Origin: Vallitalea maricola
GTDB lineage: Bacteria > Bacillota > Clostridia > Lachnospirales > Vallitaleaceae
Length of the DNA stretch: 64,000 nucleotides
Direction of reading: 5' to 3'
NCBI RefSeq assembly: GCF_036985595.1
Contig: NZ_BTPU01000027.1
Coordinates: 124,001 to 188,000 of the forward strand
Below, one piece after another: positions 36,516 to 44,170 of this stretch; position 1 is the first letter of the stretch, and each line of letters starts with the position of its first letter. Below the pieces are notes generated by a model. It did no database searches, was not told where the DNA came from, and saw nothing but the letters and a program-made list of their open reading frames with translations. A program made the position numbers and the translations under genes.

Positions 36516-36620
36516 TTAAGAGCTGATTTTCTTTTCGAATAGGTCTACTTTGACGGAGACATCCATGTATTTTTTTATAGTGGTGTATCCTGTTTTTTTG
36601 TAGAAAGCCCTTGACACATA
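36516..36620 (-). pseudogene. C-terminal stub of a GNAT-like acetyltransferase
   Basis: The minus strand reads YVSRAFYKKTGYTTIKK, then YMDVSVKVDLFEKKISS and a stop at 36516-36518. The AFYKKTGY stretch followed by a short strand and LFEKK ending is the usual finish of GNAT N-acetyltransferases. An in-frame stop at 36621-36623 closes the upstream side, and the -35 element of the pheS promoter lies inside the 5' end. The rest of the gene is gone. Confidence 0.5.
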
Positions 36621-36638
36621 TTAGGAATATGATAAAAT
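36611..36638 (+). promoter_or_regulatory. sigma-A promoter of the pheST T-box transcript
   Basis: TTGACA (36611-36616), a 16-bp spacer and TAAAAT (36633-36638). It precedes the T-box by about 35 bases and overlaps the GNAT-like gene stub. Confidence 0.7.
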
Positions 36639-36671
36639 AGGAAGTAAATTATTAATATGAATATTAAATAA

Positions 36672-36942
36672 AGGCAATGATAGTGTATAAGTAGGTAGGT
36701 ATTTTACTTTTAGAGAGAAAGTGTCGTTGGCTGAAAGCACTTTTAAGTTCTGATATCTGGTGAATTTCCCACTTGAGCTGTATTTCTGAACATGGATGAT
36801 CTTTGATAGGATATAAGTAGGAGATAACGTTGAGCGCGTTACGTTAGTTGAGTGTCTAATTAGGCTTAGTGTAGTTTGCCTATTGAAATTAGGGTGGTAC
36901 CACCGAAGTTTGCTCGGTCCCTTGTAGGGATGGAGTTTTTTT
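36672..36942 (+). promoter_or_regulatory. T-box leader (probable phenylalanine specifier) upstream of pheST
   Basis: Stem I elements (GTAGGTAGGT, AGAGAGAAAG, CTGGTGAATT) lead to GAGCTGTATTTCTGAAC (36775-36791), where TTC at 36784-36786 is the likely Phe specifier. The T-box core AGGGTGGTACCACCG (36891-36905) carries UGGU for an ACCA tRNA end. The terminator stem CTCGGTCCCT / AGGGATGGAG (about 36913-36934) is followed by seven T. T-box identity is certain. The specifier assignment rests partly on the downstream genes being pheS and pheT. Confidence 0.92.
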
Positions 36943-36997
36943 ATTGCGTATTATAGTTTTACCTATTTTAATAAAAAGTTTGAAAGGAGTATATAGC

Positions 36998-38017
36998 ATG
37001 AAAGAAAAGTTACAGGCTATAAAAGAAGAAGCTTTAAAAAGTATTAATGAAGCAGCAGACTTGAAAGTCCTTAATGACATTAGAGTTAACTTTTTAGGTA
37101 AAAAAGGAGAGTTAACAAGTGTTTTAAGAGGTATGAAAGATTTGACTAAGGAAGAAAGACCAGTTATTGGACAGTTGGCTAATGAGGTTAGGAATCTAAT
37201 AGAGGAAAAATTAGAGGATGCTAAGGGTAGTTTAGCTAAGAAGCAAAGAGAGAAACAGTTAAAAGAAGAAGTTATTGATGTTACCATGCCAGCTAAGAAG
37301 GTTGTTATGGGTCGCAGACATCCAATGAATATTGTTCTTGATGATATCAAAGATATTTTTATAGGAATGGGCTATCAAATTGCTGAAGGTCCTGAAATTG
37401 AAAATGATTACTATAATTTTGAAGCGTTAAATATCCCAGATAATCATCCGGCAAAAGATGAACAAGATACTTTTTATATAACCAAAGATATCGTACTTAG
37501 AAGTCAAACATCTCCTGTTCAAGTGCGAACAATGGAGAAACAAAAGCCACCTATTAAAATTATTGCTCCTGGTAGAGTTTATCGTTCTGACGAAGTGGAT
37601 GCTACTCACTCACCTGTATTTAATCAAATAGAAGGTTTAGTAATTGATAAAAACATTACTATGGCTGATTTGAAAGGTGCTTTAGCTGTATTTGCATCAG
37701 AACTTTATGGGGATGGTGTAAAGGTAAGATTTAGACCTCATCATTTTCAATTTACTGAGCCTAGTGCAGAAATGGATGTTTCCTGCTTTGCATGTGGTGG
37801 AAAAGGATGCAGAATATGTAAAGGTGAAGGCTGGATTGAAATTTTAGGCTGTGGTATGGTACATCCAAGAGTATTAGAAATGTCTGGAATTGATCCAAAA
37901 GAATACAGTGGTTTTGCTTTTGGAATGGGTATAGAGAGAATTGCTATGATGAGATATGGCATTAATGATATCCGTCTATTTTATGAAAATGATGTAAGAT
38001 TCTTATCTCAATTCTAA
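36998..38017 (+). CDS. pheS: phenylalanyl-tRNA synthetase alpha subunit
   Basis: A 339-residue class II synthetase subunit. ATG 36998 has GAAAGGAG before it; upstream in-frame codons lie within the T-box terminator region. The N-terminal coiled-coil arm (residues 1-90) is followed by motif 1 and 2 regions (MGRRHPMNIVLDDIKDIF, GRVYRSDEVDATHSPVFNQIEG) and motif 3 (GFAFGMGIERIAMMRYG). The insert CFACGGKGCRICKGEGWIEILGCGMVHP is typical of bacterial PheS. It pairs with PheT encoded 122 bp downstream to charge tRNA-Phe. Expression is controlled by the T-box. Confidence 0.97.
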   Translation: MKEKLQAIKEEALKSINEAADLKVLNDIRVNFLGKKGELTSVLRGMKDLTKEERPVIGQLANEVRNLIEEKLEDAKGSLAKKQREKQLKEEVIDVTMPAKKVVMGRRHPMNIVLDDIKDIFIGMGYQIAEGPEIENDYYNFEALNIPDNHPAKDEQDTFYITKDIVLRSQTSPVQVRTMEKQKPPIKIIAPGRVYRSDEVDATHSPVFNQIEGLVIDKNITMADLKGALAVFASELYGDGVKVRFRPHHFQFTEPSAEMDVSCFACGGKGCRICKGEGWIEILGCGMVHPRVLEMSGIDPKEYSGFAFGMGIERIAMMRYGINDIRLFYENDVRFLSQF

Positions 38018-38139
38018 TTGGTTTTACAGTAGGACAAGGAATGTAAGAATATGAAGAACTAAAATGTATAGAAATTAAGTAAGAATTAATGTAATAGGAA
38101 AGTAATTCCATTGAATATTTATAAGGAAGGTGTAAAAAC

Positions 38140-40533
38140 ATGAATGTACCTATGCAGTGGTTGAAAGACTACGTTAATATAGACTGTGATATTAAAACTT
38201 TTATAGATAGTATGACAATGTCAGGCTCTAAGGTAGAAGGTTATGAAGAATTAGGAAAAGAAATTAGTAAGGTAGTAGTTGGGAAAATATTAAAGATTGA
38301 AAAGCATCCAGATGCTGATAAATTAGTTGTAACACAGGTTAATGTAGGTGAAGAAGAGCCTATACAGATTGTTACTGGAGCAAATAATATCAGTGAAGGA
38401 GATTATGTGCCAATAGCTCTTGTTGGTTCTACATTACCAGATGATATTAAGATTAAGAAAGGGAAATTAAGAGGAATCCCATCTAATGGTATGATGTGTT
38501 CTGTTGAGGAACTTGGTTTAATGAGAGAAGATTTCCCTGAAGCACCAGAGCATGGTATCTATATATTTGATAAAGAATATGAATTAGGCATGGATGTTAA
38601 GAGTATATTTGGATTGGATGATATTGTAGTAGAGTATGAAATTACATCTAACCGTCCTGACTGTTTCAGCATTGTAGGTATTGCTCGTGAAGCAGCAGCA
38701 ACTTTCGGTAAAGATTTCAAATATCCTGAAATTAAAGTTGATGAAGTTGAAGGTAATGCCAATGATTATATTAAAATAGAAATAGAAGATGAAGATCTAT
38801 GTGCTAGATTTGCAGGTAGAGTAGTTAAGAATCTTAAGATAGAGCCATCACCATGGTGGTTAAAAAAGAGATTATTATCATGTGGTGTTAGACCAATAAA
38901 CAATATCGTTGATATAACTAATTTTGTTATGCTGGAATTTGGTCAGCCTATGCATGCATACGATTTAGATAAACTAGAAGGAAAGAAAGTTATTGCAAGA
39001 AGAGCTAAAGACAATGAAAAGATAATGACATTAGATGGTGAAGAAAGAGAATTAGATTCTTCCATGCTTGTAATAGCTGATGAAAACAAACCAGTGTCAA
39101 TAGCTGGTATCATGGGCGGAGAAGATACTAAAGTAACAGAAGAAACTAATACATTACTTTTTGAAGCTGCTAACTTTGAAGGAACTAATGTACGTTTTAC
39201 TTCTAAAAAGATAGGACTTCGTTCTGATTCATCTGCTAAGTATGAAAAATACTTAGACCCTAATAACATTGATGAAGCTATTAACAGAGCTTGTCAGTTA
39301 ATTAATATGTTAGGTGCTGGGGAAGTAGTTTCTGGAATGGTTGATGTGTATCCAACTAAAAGAGTAGAAAAAGAAGTAGCTTTTACAGCAGAAGGTATTA
39401 ATAAGTTATTGGGAACTGATTTATCTGAAGATGAAATGATTAAGATCTTTGAAAAAGTTGAGTTAAAGGTAGATAAAAATAAAGGTGTTGTTATAGTACC
39501 TACATTCAGACCAGATGTTGAAAGAGAGGCTGATTTGGCTGAAGAAGTTGCACGTTTCTATGGATATGATAATATTCCTGTAACACTAGCAACAGGAACT
39601 CCAACAGTTGGTAAGAAAAGTTATAAGCAAAAAATAGAAGATATAACTAGAGTTGTAATGGAGAACTGTGGTTTAAGTGAAGCTATGACTTATTCATTTG
39701 AAAGTCCAAAAGTGTTCGATAAGATTAGACTTGACAAGGATGATTCATTAAGAAAAACTGTAACTATATCCAATCCTCTTGGAGAAGATTTCAGTATTAT
39801 GCGTACAACAACTGTAAATGGAATGCTTACTGCATTATCTACTAACTATAATAGAAGAAATGAAAGTGCAAGCTTATATGAGTTATCTTATATTTATCTT
39901 CCAAAAGATGAAGAAATAAAAGAACTTCCGGACGAAAGAATGCAGTTAACTATTGGAATGTACGGAGATATTGATTTCTACAATGTTAAAGGTGTGGTAG
40001 AAACATTACTTAATAGATTAGGAATCTACGAAGGTTATGAATACGATCCTAATGTATCCATTAATTACCTTCATCCAGGAAGACAGGCCAAAATAACAAT
40101 CAATAATAAAGAATTAGGAATCATTGGAGAAGTACATCCAGAGGTTGCTGACAATTATAATATTGATACAAGAGCATATTTAGCTGTCATTGATATGCCA
40201 GTATTAGTTAAAAAATCTAATCTAGAACGTGCATATGAACCATTAGCTAAATATCCAGCTGTAAATAGAGACTTAGGTCTATTAGCTAAGAATGAAGTTT
40301 TAGTAGGGCAGATAGAAGCTATAATAAGACAACGTGGCGGCAAAATATTAAAAGACATCAAGTTATTTGACGTATATACAGGTTCCCAAATAGAAGAAGG
40401 ATATAAATCCCTAGCATTCGCTCTTACTTTCAGAGCTAATGACCATACGTTAAAAGAAAAAGAAATAAGCAAGACAATGAGTAAGATACTTAACGGTCTT
40501 GAAAATACACTAGATGTCAAGCTAAGACAGTAA
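38140..40533 (+). CDS. pheT: phenylalanyl-tRNA synthetase beta subunit
   Basis: A 797-residue subunit of normal length. The order is an N-terminal EMAP/tRNA-binding domain (about residues 40-150, KVVVGKILKIEKHPDADKLVVTQV), the B3/B4 editing domain (about 200-390, with RPINNIVDITNFVMLEFGQPMHAYD), B5 (about 400-470), the catalytic-like core (470-690) and the C-terminal anticodon-binding FDX-ACB domain (705-797, YPAVNRDLGLLAKNE). It forms the alpha2-beta2 enzyme with PheS. The editing domain removes mischarged Tyr. It shares the T-box-controlled transcript and ends at the terminator at 40548. Confidence 0.97.
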   Translation: MNVPMQWLKDYVNIDCDIKTFIDSMTMSGSKVEGYEELGKEISKVVVGKILKIEKHPDADKLVVTQVNVGEEEPIQIVTGANNISEGDYVPIALVGSTLPDDIKIKKGKLRGIPSNGMMCSVEELGLMREDFPEAPEHGIYIFDKEYELGMDVKSIFGLDDIVVEYEITSNRPDCFSIVGIAREAAATFGKDFKYPEIKVDEVEGNANDYIKIEIEDEDLCARFAGRVVKNLKIEPSPWWLKKRLLSCGVRPINNIVDITNFVMLEFGQPMHAYDLDKLEGKKVIARRAKDNEKIMTLDGEERELDSSMLVIADENKPVSIAGIMGGEDTKVTEETNTLLFEAANFEGTNVRFTSKKIGLRSDSSAKYEKYLDPNNIDEAINRACQLINMLGAGEVVSGMVDVYPTKRVEKEVAFTAEGINKLLGTDLSEDEMIKIFEKVELKVDKNKGVVIVPTFRPDVEREADLAEEVARFYGYDNIPVTLATGTPTVGKKSYKQKIEDITRVVMENCGLSEAMTYSFESPKVFDKIRLDKDDSLRKTVTISNPLGEDFSIMRTTTVNGMLTALSTNYNRRNESASLYELSYIYLPKDEEIKELPDERMQLTIGMYGDIDFYNVKGVVETLLNRLGIYEGYEYDPNVSINYLHPGRQAKITINNKELGIIGEVHPEVADNYNIDTRAYLAVIDMPVLVKKSNLERAYEPLAKYPAVNRDLGLLAKNEVLVGQIEAIIRQRGGKILKDIKLFDVYTGSQIEEGYKSLAFALTFRANDHTLKEKEISKTMSKILNGLENTLDVKLRQ

Positions 40534-40547
40534 ATTTATTAAATATA

Positions 40548-40588
40548 AAGTTGTCTCATTACATTTTAGATGTGAGAGGCAGCTTTTT
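40548..40588 (+). terminator. rho-independent terminator after pheT
   Basis: AAGTTGTCTCA (40548-40558) pairs with TGAGAGGCAGCTT (about 40572-40585, two G-T pairs), followed by TTTTCT. Confidence 0.7.
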
Positions 40589-40645
40589 CTATGTTATTTT
40601 AACTTTTACTTAGATAGCATCAACTAAAGTGTAAATACGGACCGA

Positions 40646-40818
40646 GTAGAGAGAGTATAGGGGAATATGAAGCAGTGAGCCAGGACGGCGAACTCAGCCC
40701 TTTTATCTGACAGCCCTACTGGACTGTCAGAAATAATAATTGACTCGATGTCCATTATTATTTGTAGAAACATGGACGTTTAACGGGCTGACGAAATATT
40801 CCCCTATACTCTCTCTAC
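40646..40818 (+). repeat. structured repeat element, copy A
   Basis: The outer arms 40646-40668 and 40796-40818 are perfect 23-bp reverse complements. Inside are: TCAGCCC (40694-40700) pairing with GGGCTGA (40785-40791); a CTGACAG/CTGTCAG hairpin (40707-40713, 40724-40730); and a 14-bp stem AAATAATAATTGAC/GTCCATTATTATTT (40731-40744, 40750-40763, one mismatch). The core, from AGTGAG at about 40675 to TTATTT at 40763, matches copy B (43864-44033, opposite strand) almost base for base, but the outer arms do not match at all. No open reading frame is inside. It lies between the pheT terminator and the promoter of the amino acid binding-protein gene. Confidence 0.85.
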
Positions 40819-40903
40819 GACTGTTCGTTTACTCAATCTACCTATTTGTACAATATGCCTAGAATACTTATAAATTTATTTGTATATATATTTAATTTTA
40901 CTC

Positions 40904-40932
40904 TTGTAATATTACGTAGAATCATGTATAAT
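40904..40932 (+). promoter_or_regulatory. promoter of the amino acid ABC transporter operon
   Basis: TTGTAA (40904-40909), a 17-bp spacer and TATAAT (40927-40932) lie 82 bases before the start codon of the binding-protein gene. Confidence 0.7.
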
Positions 40933-41014
40933 TATGCTAAGTTTTTAATAAATATACATTATTGCGTGTATATATTGAATATTAAATAAATTAAAGTGAA
41001 AGGGTGGACATAAA

Positions 41015-41866
41015 ATGAAAAAGAAAATTATAAGCATTAGTTTATTATTAATATTAGCATTATCAATGACATTATTTGCAGGATGTGGTAAGAAAGATAC
41101 AAAAACTACATCAGATGATACATATAATAATGTTGATGCTGACAAAGGTGATAAAGAAGAGGGAAATACAGAGGATAAAGACGCAAGTAAAGAAGATGAC
41201 AAAAAAGTTATAGTTATGGGTACGAATGCAGAGTTCCCTGCATTTGAATATATTGAAGCAAACGAAGTAGTTGGTTTTGATGTAGACATATCCAAGAAGA
41301 TTGCTGAAAAATTAGGATTAGAACTTAAAGTTGAGAATATGCAATTTGCTTCATTAACAGCAGCATTGCAAACAGGAAAAGTTGATTTTGTTGCTGCAGG
41401 TATGACAAATACACCAGAAAGAGCTGAAGAGGTTAATTTCTCAGAAGATTATTTTACAGCTTCACAAGTAATTATCGTTAAGAAGGACAGTGACACAGTT
41501 AAATCAAAAGAAGATCTAGTTGGTAAAAAGATAGGTGTTCAATTAGGTACAACTGGTGAAATAGAATCTAAAGAAATCGAGGGTGCGACTGTTGAATCTT
41601 ATGATGCAGGATATTCAGCTGTTATGAGTCTGGTTAATGGTAAATTAGATGCAGTAGTAATTGACCAAAAACCTGCTGAAAAATTTGTTGAGCAAAATGA
41701 TAAGATCATGATTCTTGATGAAGAATTAACTAAAGAGAATTATGCAATTGCTGTAAATAAAGAAAACGAAGAATTATTGAAAACAATAAATGAAGTAATT
41801 AAAGAAATACAGAAAAATGGCGAATATGACGCCTTATATGAAAAATATTTCGGTGAAGAAGAGTAA
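41015..41866 (+). CDS. polar amino acid ABC transporter substrate-binding lipoprotein
   Basis: A 283-residue lipoprotein: the signal peptide ends in LFAGC with lipidated Cys24. An acidic Asp/Glu/Lys-rich linker (residues 26-62) follows, then a family 3 solute-binding domain with MGTNAEFPAFEYIEANEVVGFDVDISKKIAEKLG and a YDAGYSAVMSLVNGKLDAVVIDQ lobe. It should bind a polar amino acid such as glutamine, arginine or cystine. The permease and ATPase genes follow after a 327-bp gap holding a structured RNA candidate and a long hairpin, so the three genes may be separately regulated. Confidence 0.93.
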   Translation: MKKKIISISLLLILALSMTLFAGCGKKDTKTTSDDTYNNVDADKGDKEEGNTEDKDASKEDDKKVIVMGTNAEFPAFEYIEANEVVGFDVDISKKIAEKLGLELKVENMQFASLTAALQTGKVDFVAAGMTNTPERAEEVNFSEDYFTASQVIIVKKDSDTVKSKEDLVGKKIGVQLGTTGEIESKEIEGATVESYDAGYSAVMSLVNGKLDAVVIDQKPAEKFVEQNDKIMILDEELTKENYAIAVNKENEELLKTINEVIKEIQKNGEYDALYEKYFGEEE

Positions 41867-41927
41867 AAAATTATTATGCAAGTTAGATAAAGAGAGCTAG
41901 CCTTTCTTTATTATAACAATTATATCC

Positions 41928-42044
41928 TTTCAACCTTACTTTCAAATATATTTGAGAGTATGAGTTTAGTAGTTATTACTACTTACCCAAATAGGAAAGT
42001 GGACTTCCCATCTACTTTCCTAACTCCTTGTATATGGGTTGAAA
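41928..42044 (+). ncRNA. candidate four-way-junction RNA between binding-protein and permease genes
   Basis: An 8-bp closing stem TTTCAACC (41928-41935) / GGTTGAAA (42037-42044) encloses three hairpins. P2 at about 41938-41959 has a TCAAATATATTTGA palindrome at its centre. P3 is AGTAGT/ACTACT (41968-41973, 41978-41983). P4 is TAGGAAAGT/ACTTTCCTA (41992-42000, 42014-42022). The layout is that of a structured leader or processed RNA. It matches no riboswitch class I recognise. Confidence 0.45.
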
Positions 42045-42081
42045 ATGATAGGATGTTTTTCTTGATTAGATAAGAATAAGT

Positions 42082-42166
42082 TAAGGGATTGCAAAATTAT
42101 AACTAAATATGCAAAGAATTTTATGAATATACATTGGTATGGATAGTTTGATTTTGCAATTTCTTA
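42082..42166 (+). other. long-armed hairpin upstream of the permease gene
   Basis: ATTGCAAAAT (42088-42097) pairs exactly with ATTTTGCAAT (42151-42160). Beyond two mismatches, TAAG/CTTA extends the stem outward. The loop is about 53 bases of AT-rich sequence. It ends 27 bases before the permease start and could gate translation or transcription of the last two genes. Confidence 0.45.
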
Positions 42167-42193
42167 AGAAAAAATAAGAATGTAGGTGATCAG

Positions 42194-42922
42194 GTGAATT
42201 TTTCATTAATTTATATGTCAGAGATAACTAACTACTTTGAACACTTTTTTAAAATAGTTTTCGGACCTGAAAAGGGAGCAGGAAGTTATCCAAGATATTT
42301 GTATTGGTTAAATGGTATTAAATTTTCATTGGAGGTTACTCTTTTAGCTGCACTTATAGGTATAGCAATTGGTATATGTATTGCTATGTGTAAGCTATCA
42401 AAACATAAGATTGTTAGAGCTCTTGCTTCTATATATACAGATCTAATTAGAGGAACTCCTGTACTTATACAAATTTTATTTATTTACCTAGTTGTTTTTT
42501 CAGCTAGTGATTTACCGAAGCTGGTTATTGGGGCAATAGCCTTTGGTATTAATAGTGGAGCTTATGTTGCAGAGATTATTAGAGCTGGTATACAAGGGCT
42601 GGATAGAGGACAGATGGAAGCGGCTCGTTCATTAGGTATGCCATATGGGATGGCTATGAGACATATAATTATTCCCCAGGCAATAAGAAATATTTTACCA
42701 ACATTAGTAAATGAGTTTATTGTGCTTTTAAAAGAGACATCTGTTATAGGATATATTGCAGGTAATGATATTTTAAAAGCTACTAATACTATTATAAGTC
42801 AAACTTACTCGCCTGTTGAACCATTAATTACTTCAGCAGTCATTTATCTAATATTAACATCAATATTTACATTTATTATGAGAAAAATCGAAAGGAGGTT
42901 AAGAGCTGGTGATATACGTTAA
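42194..42922 (+). CDS. polar amino acid ABC transporter permease
   Basis: A 242-residue permease of the HisM/GlnP family. It has about five helices, the family motif KFSLEVTLLAALIGIAIGI, and the coupling EAA-loop QMEAARSLGMPYGMAMRHIIIPQA. The C-terminal part overlaps the start of the ATPase gene by 14 bases. A GTGA-type start context is present: TCAGGTG before an ambiguous start region, with the listed start giving the normal N terminus. A single permease gene suggests a homodimer. It would work with the binding protein at 41015. Confidence 0.93.
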   Translation: MNFSLIYMSEITNYFEHFFKIVFGPEKGAGSYPRYLYWLNGIKFSLEVTLLAALIGIAIGICIAMCKLSKHKIVRALASIYTDLIRGTPVLIQILFIYLVVFSASDLPKLVIGAIAFGINSGAYVAEIIRAGIQGLDRGQMEAARSLGMPYGMAMRHIIIPQAIRNILPTLVNEFIVLLKETSVIGYIAGNDILKATNTIISQTYSPVEPLITSAVIYLILTSIFTFIMRKIERRLRAGDIR

Positions 42923-43631
42923 TGATTTACATAAAAAATTTGGTGAATTACATGTATTGAAAGGTATTAACACCCATATTAAGAAAGGTGAAGTGGTAGT
43001 AGTTATTGGACCTAGTGGTTCAGGTAAAAGTACTTTCTTAAGATGTCTTAATCTACTGGAAGTTCCTACTGAAGGTAGTATCATATTTGAGGATGTTGAT
43101 ATTACAAGTAAAAGAAATAATATTAATGTTCAGAGACAGAAGATGGGAATGGTTTTTCAGCAGTTCAATCTTTTCCCTCATATGACTGTTCTTGATAATA
43201 TAACTCTTTCACCTATAAAAGTTAAAAAGATACCTAAAGGGGATGCAGAGAAAAAAGCTATGGCTTTATTGGCTCGTGTAGGATTAGAAGATAAAGCGGA
43301 TGCTTATCCAAAACAATTATCTGGAGGTCAAAAGCAAAGGATTGCTATTGTTAGGGCATTGGCAATGGAACCTGATGTTATGCTGTTTGATGAACCTACA
43401 TCAGCTCTTGATCCTGAGATGGTAGGAGAAGTATTGGATGTTATGAAGCAATTGGCTTCTGAAGGCATGACTATGGTTGTAGTTACTCATGAAATGGGAT
43501 TTGCTAGAGAAGTGGGTACAAGATTGTTTTTTATGGACGAAGGGATTATAGCAGAAGAAGGTAATCCAAGAGAAATTTTTGATAAGCCTAAGAATGAAAG
43601 GACTAAAGAATTTTTTAGTAAAGTTCTATAG
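42909..43631 (+). CDS. polar amino acid ABC transporter ATP-binding protein
   Basis: A 240-residue ATPase of the GlnQ/HisP type. It starts at GTG (42909) with a strong AAAGGAGG nine bases upstream, inside the end of the permease gene. Walker A is GPSGSGKSTFLR, the Q-loop region is GMVFQQFNLFPHMTVLDNI, the signature is LSGGQKQRIAIVRALAM, Walker B is VMLFDEPTSALDPEM and the H-loop is VVTHEMGFAREV. These are textbook polar amino acid importer motifs. It ends the operon ahead of a terminator at 43753. Confidence 0.96.
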   Translation: MIYVNDLHKKFGELHVLKGINTHIKKGEVVVVIGPSGSGKSTFLRCLNLLEVPTEGSIIFEDVDITSKRNNINVQRQKMGMVFQQFNLFPHMTVLDNITLSPIKVKKIPKGDAEKKAMALLARVGLEDKADAYPKQLSGGQKQRIAIVRALAMEPDVMLFDEPTSALDPEMVGEVLDVMKQLASEGMTMVVVTHEMGFAREVGTRLFFMDEGIIAEEGNPREIFDKPKNERTKEFFSKVL

Positions 43632-43752
43632 GATGGTATTAAGTTATTTATTATGATTGTGTTTTATATGATTGATATGTAATAAGAGAAATATAATAGA
43701 TAATGGATATTTTTTACTATATAAGCAAATTTATGTAGATTTTTGTTTGTTG

Positions 43753-43780
43753 GCACCTTATAATATAATAGGGTGCTTTT
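43753..43780 (+). terminator. rho-independent terminator after the amino acid ABC operon
   Basis: GCACCT (43753-43758) pairs with GGGTGC (43771-43776) over a 12-base AT loop, followed by TTTTT. Confidence 0.75.
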
Positions 43781-43863
43781 TAATTAGAAGTAAATTATGT
43801 TGTATTTGATTTTGAGTGTTTTGCAAGTAGGTCAGAAAAAGTTTTTTGTTCTGACGTGGCTTT

Positions 43864-44033
43864 GCAAAATAGTATATGTATATGTTGCGCCAGCTACTTG
43901 CTCGTCCTGAGATCAATAAATAAGAATGGACATCGAGTCCATTATTATTTCTGACAGTCCAGTAGGGCTGTCAGATTAAAAGCTGGGTTCGGCGTCCTGC
44001 CTCACTACTCCACATATACATATACTATTTTGC
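43864..44033 (-). repeat. structured repeat element, copy B
   Basis: The outer arms 43864-43885 and 44012-44033 are perfect 22-bp reverse complements, unrelated to the arms of copy A. On the minus strand the core matches copy A: AGTGAG, CAGGACG, CGAAC, the CTGACAG/CTGTCAG hairpin with the same loop, and the AAATAATAATGGAC stem, here perfect at 14 bp. The junction stem is CCAGCT/AGCTGG (43890-43895, 43981-43986), where copy A has TCAGCCC/GGGCTGA, so pairing is kept while sequence changes. Just outside, GTCAGAA/TTCTGAC (43831-43837, 43849-43855) forms an extra hairpin. It fills most of the gap between the ABC operon and the next gene. Confidence 0.85.
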
Positions 44034-44170
44034 CTTTACGTTATCTTCAATTATAATTACAAAAAACTTATTCTTCTATAGTGGCAGTATTATTACAGGC
44101 TATTGGTGAAATATATTGAGTTTATTAATTCATTAAAATGATGGGTATCAATCTAATTAAGGGGGATTAT

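Noticed and set aside
40646..44033. Composite transposon formed by the two structured repeats
   Set aside because: No transposase or recombinase lies in or near the segment, and the outer arms of the two copies differ completely, so there are no common ends for a transposase to recognise. Bracketing is reported only as an observation.
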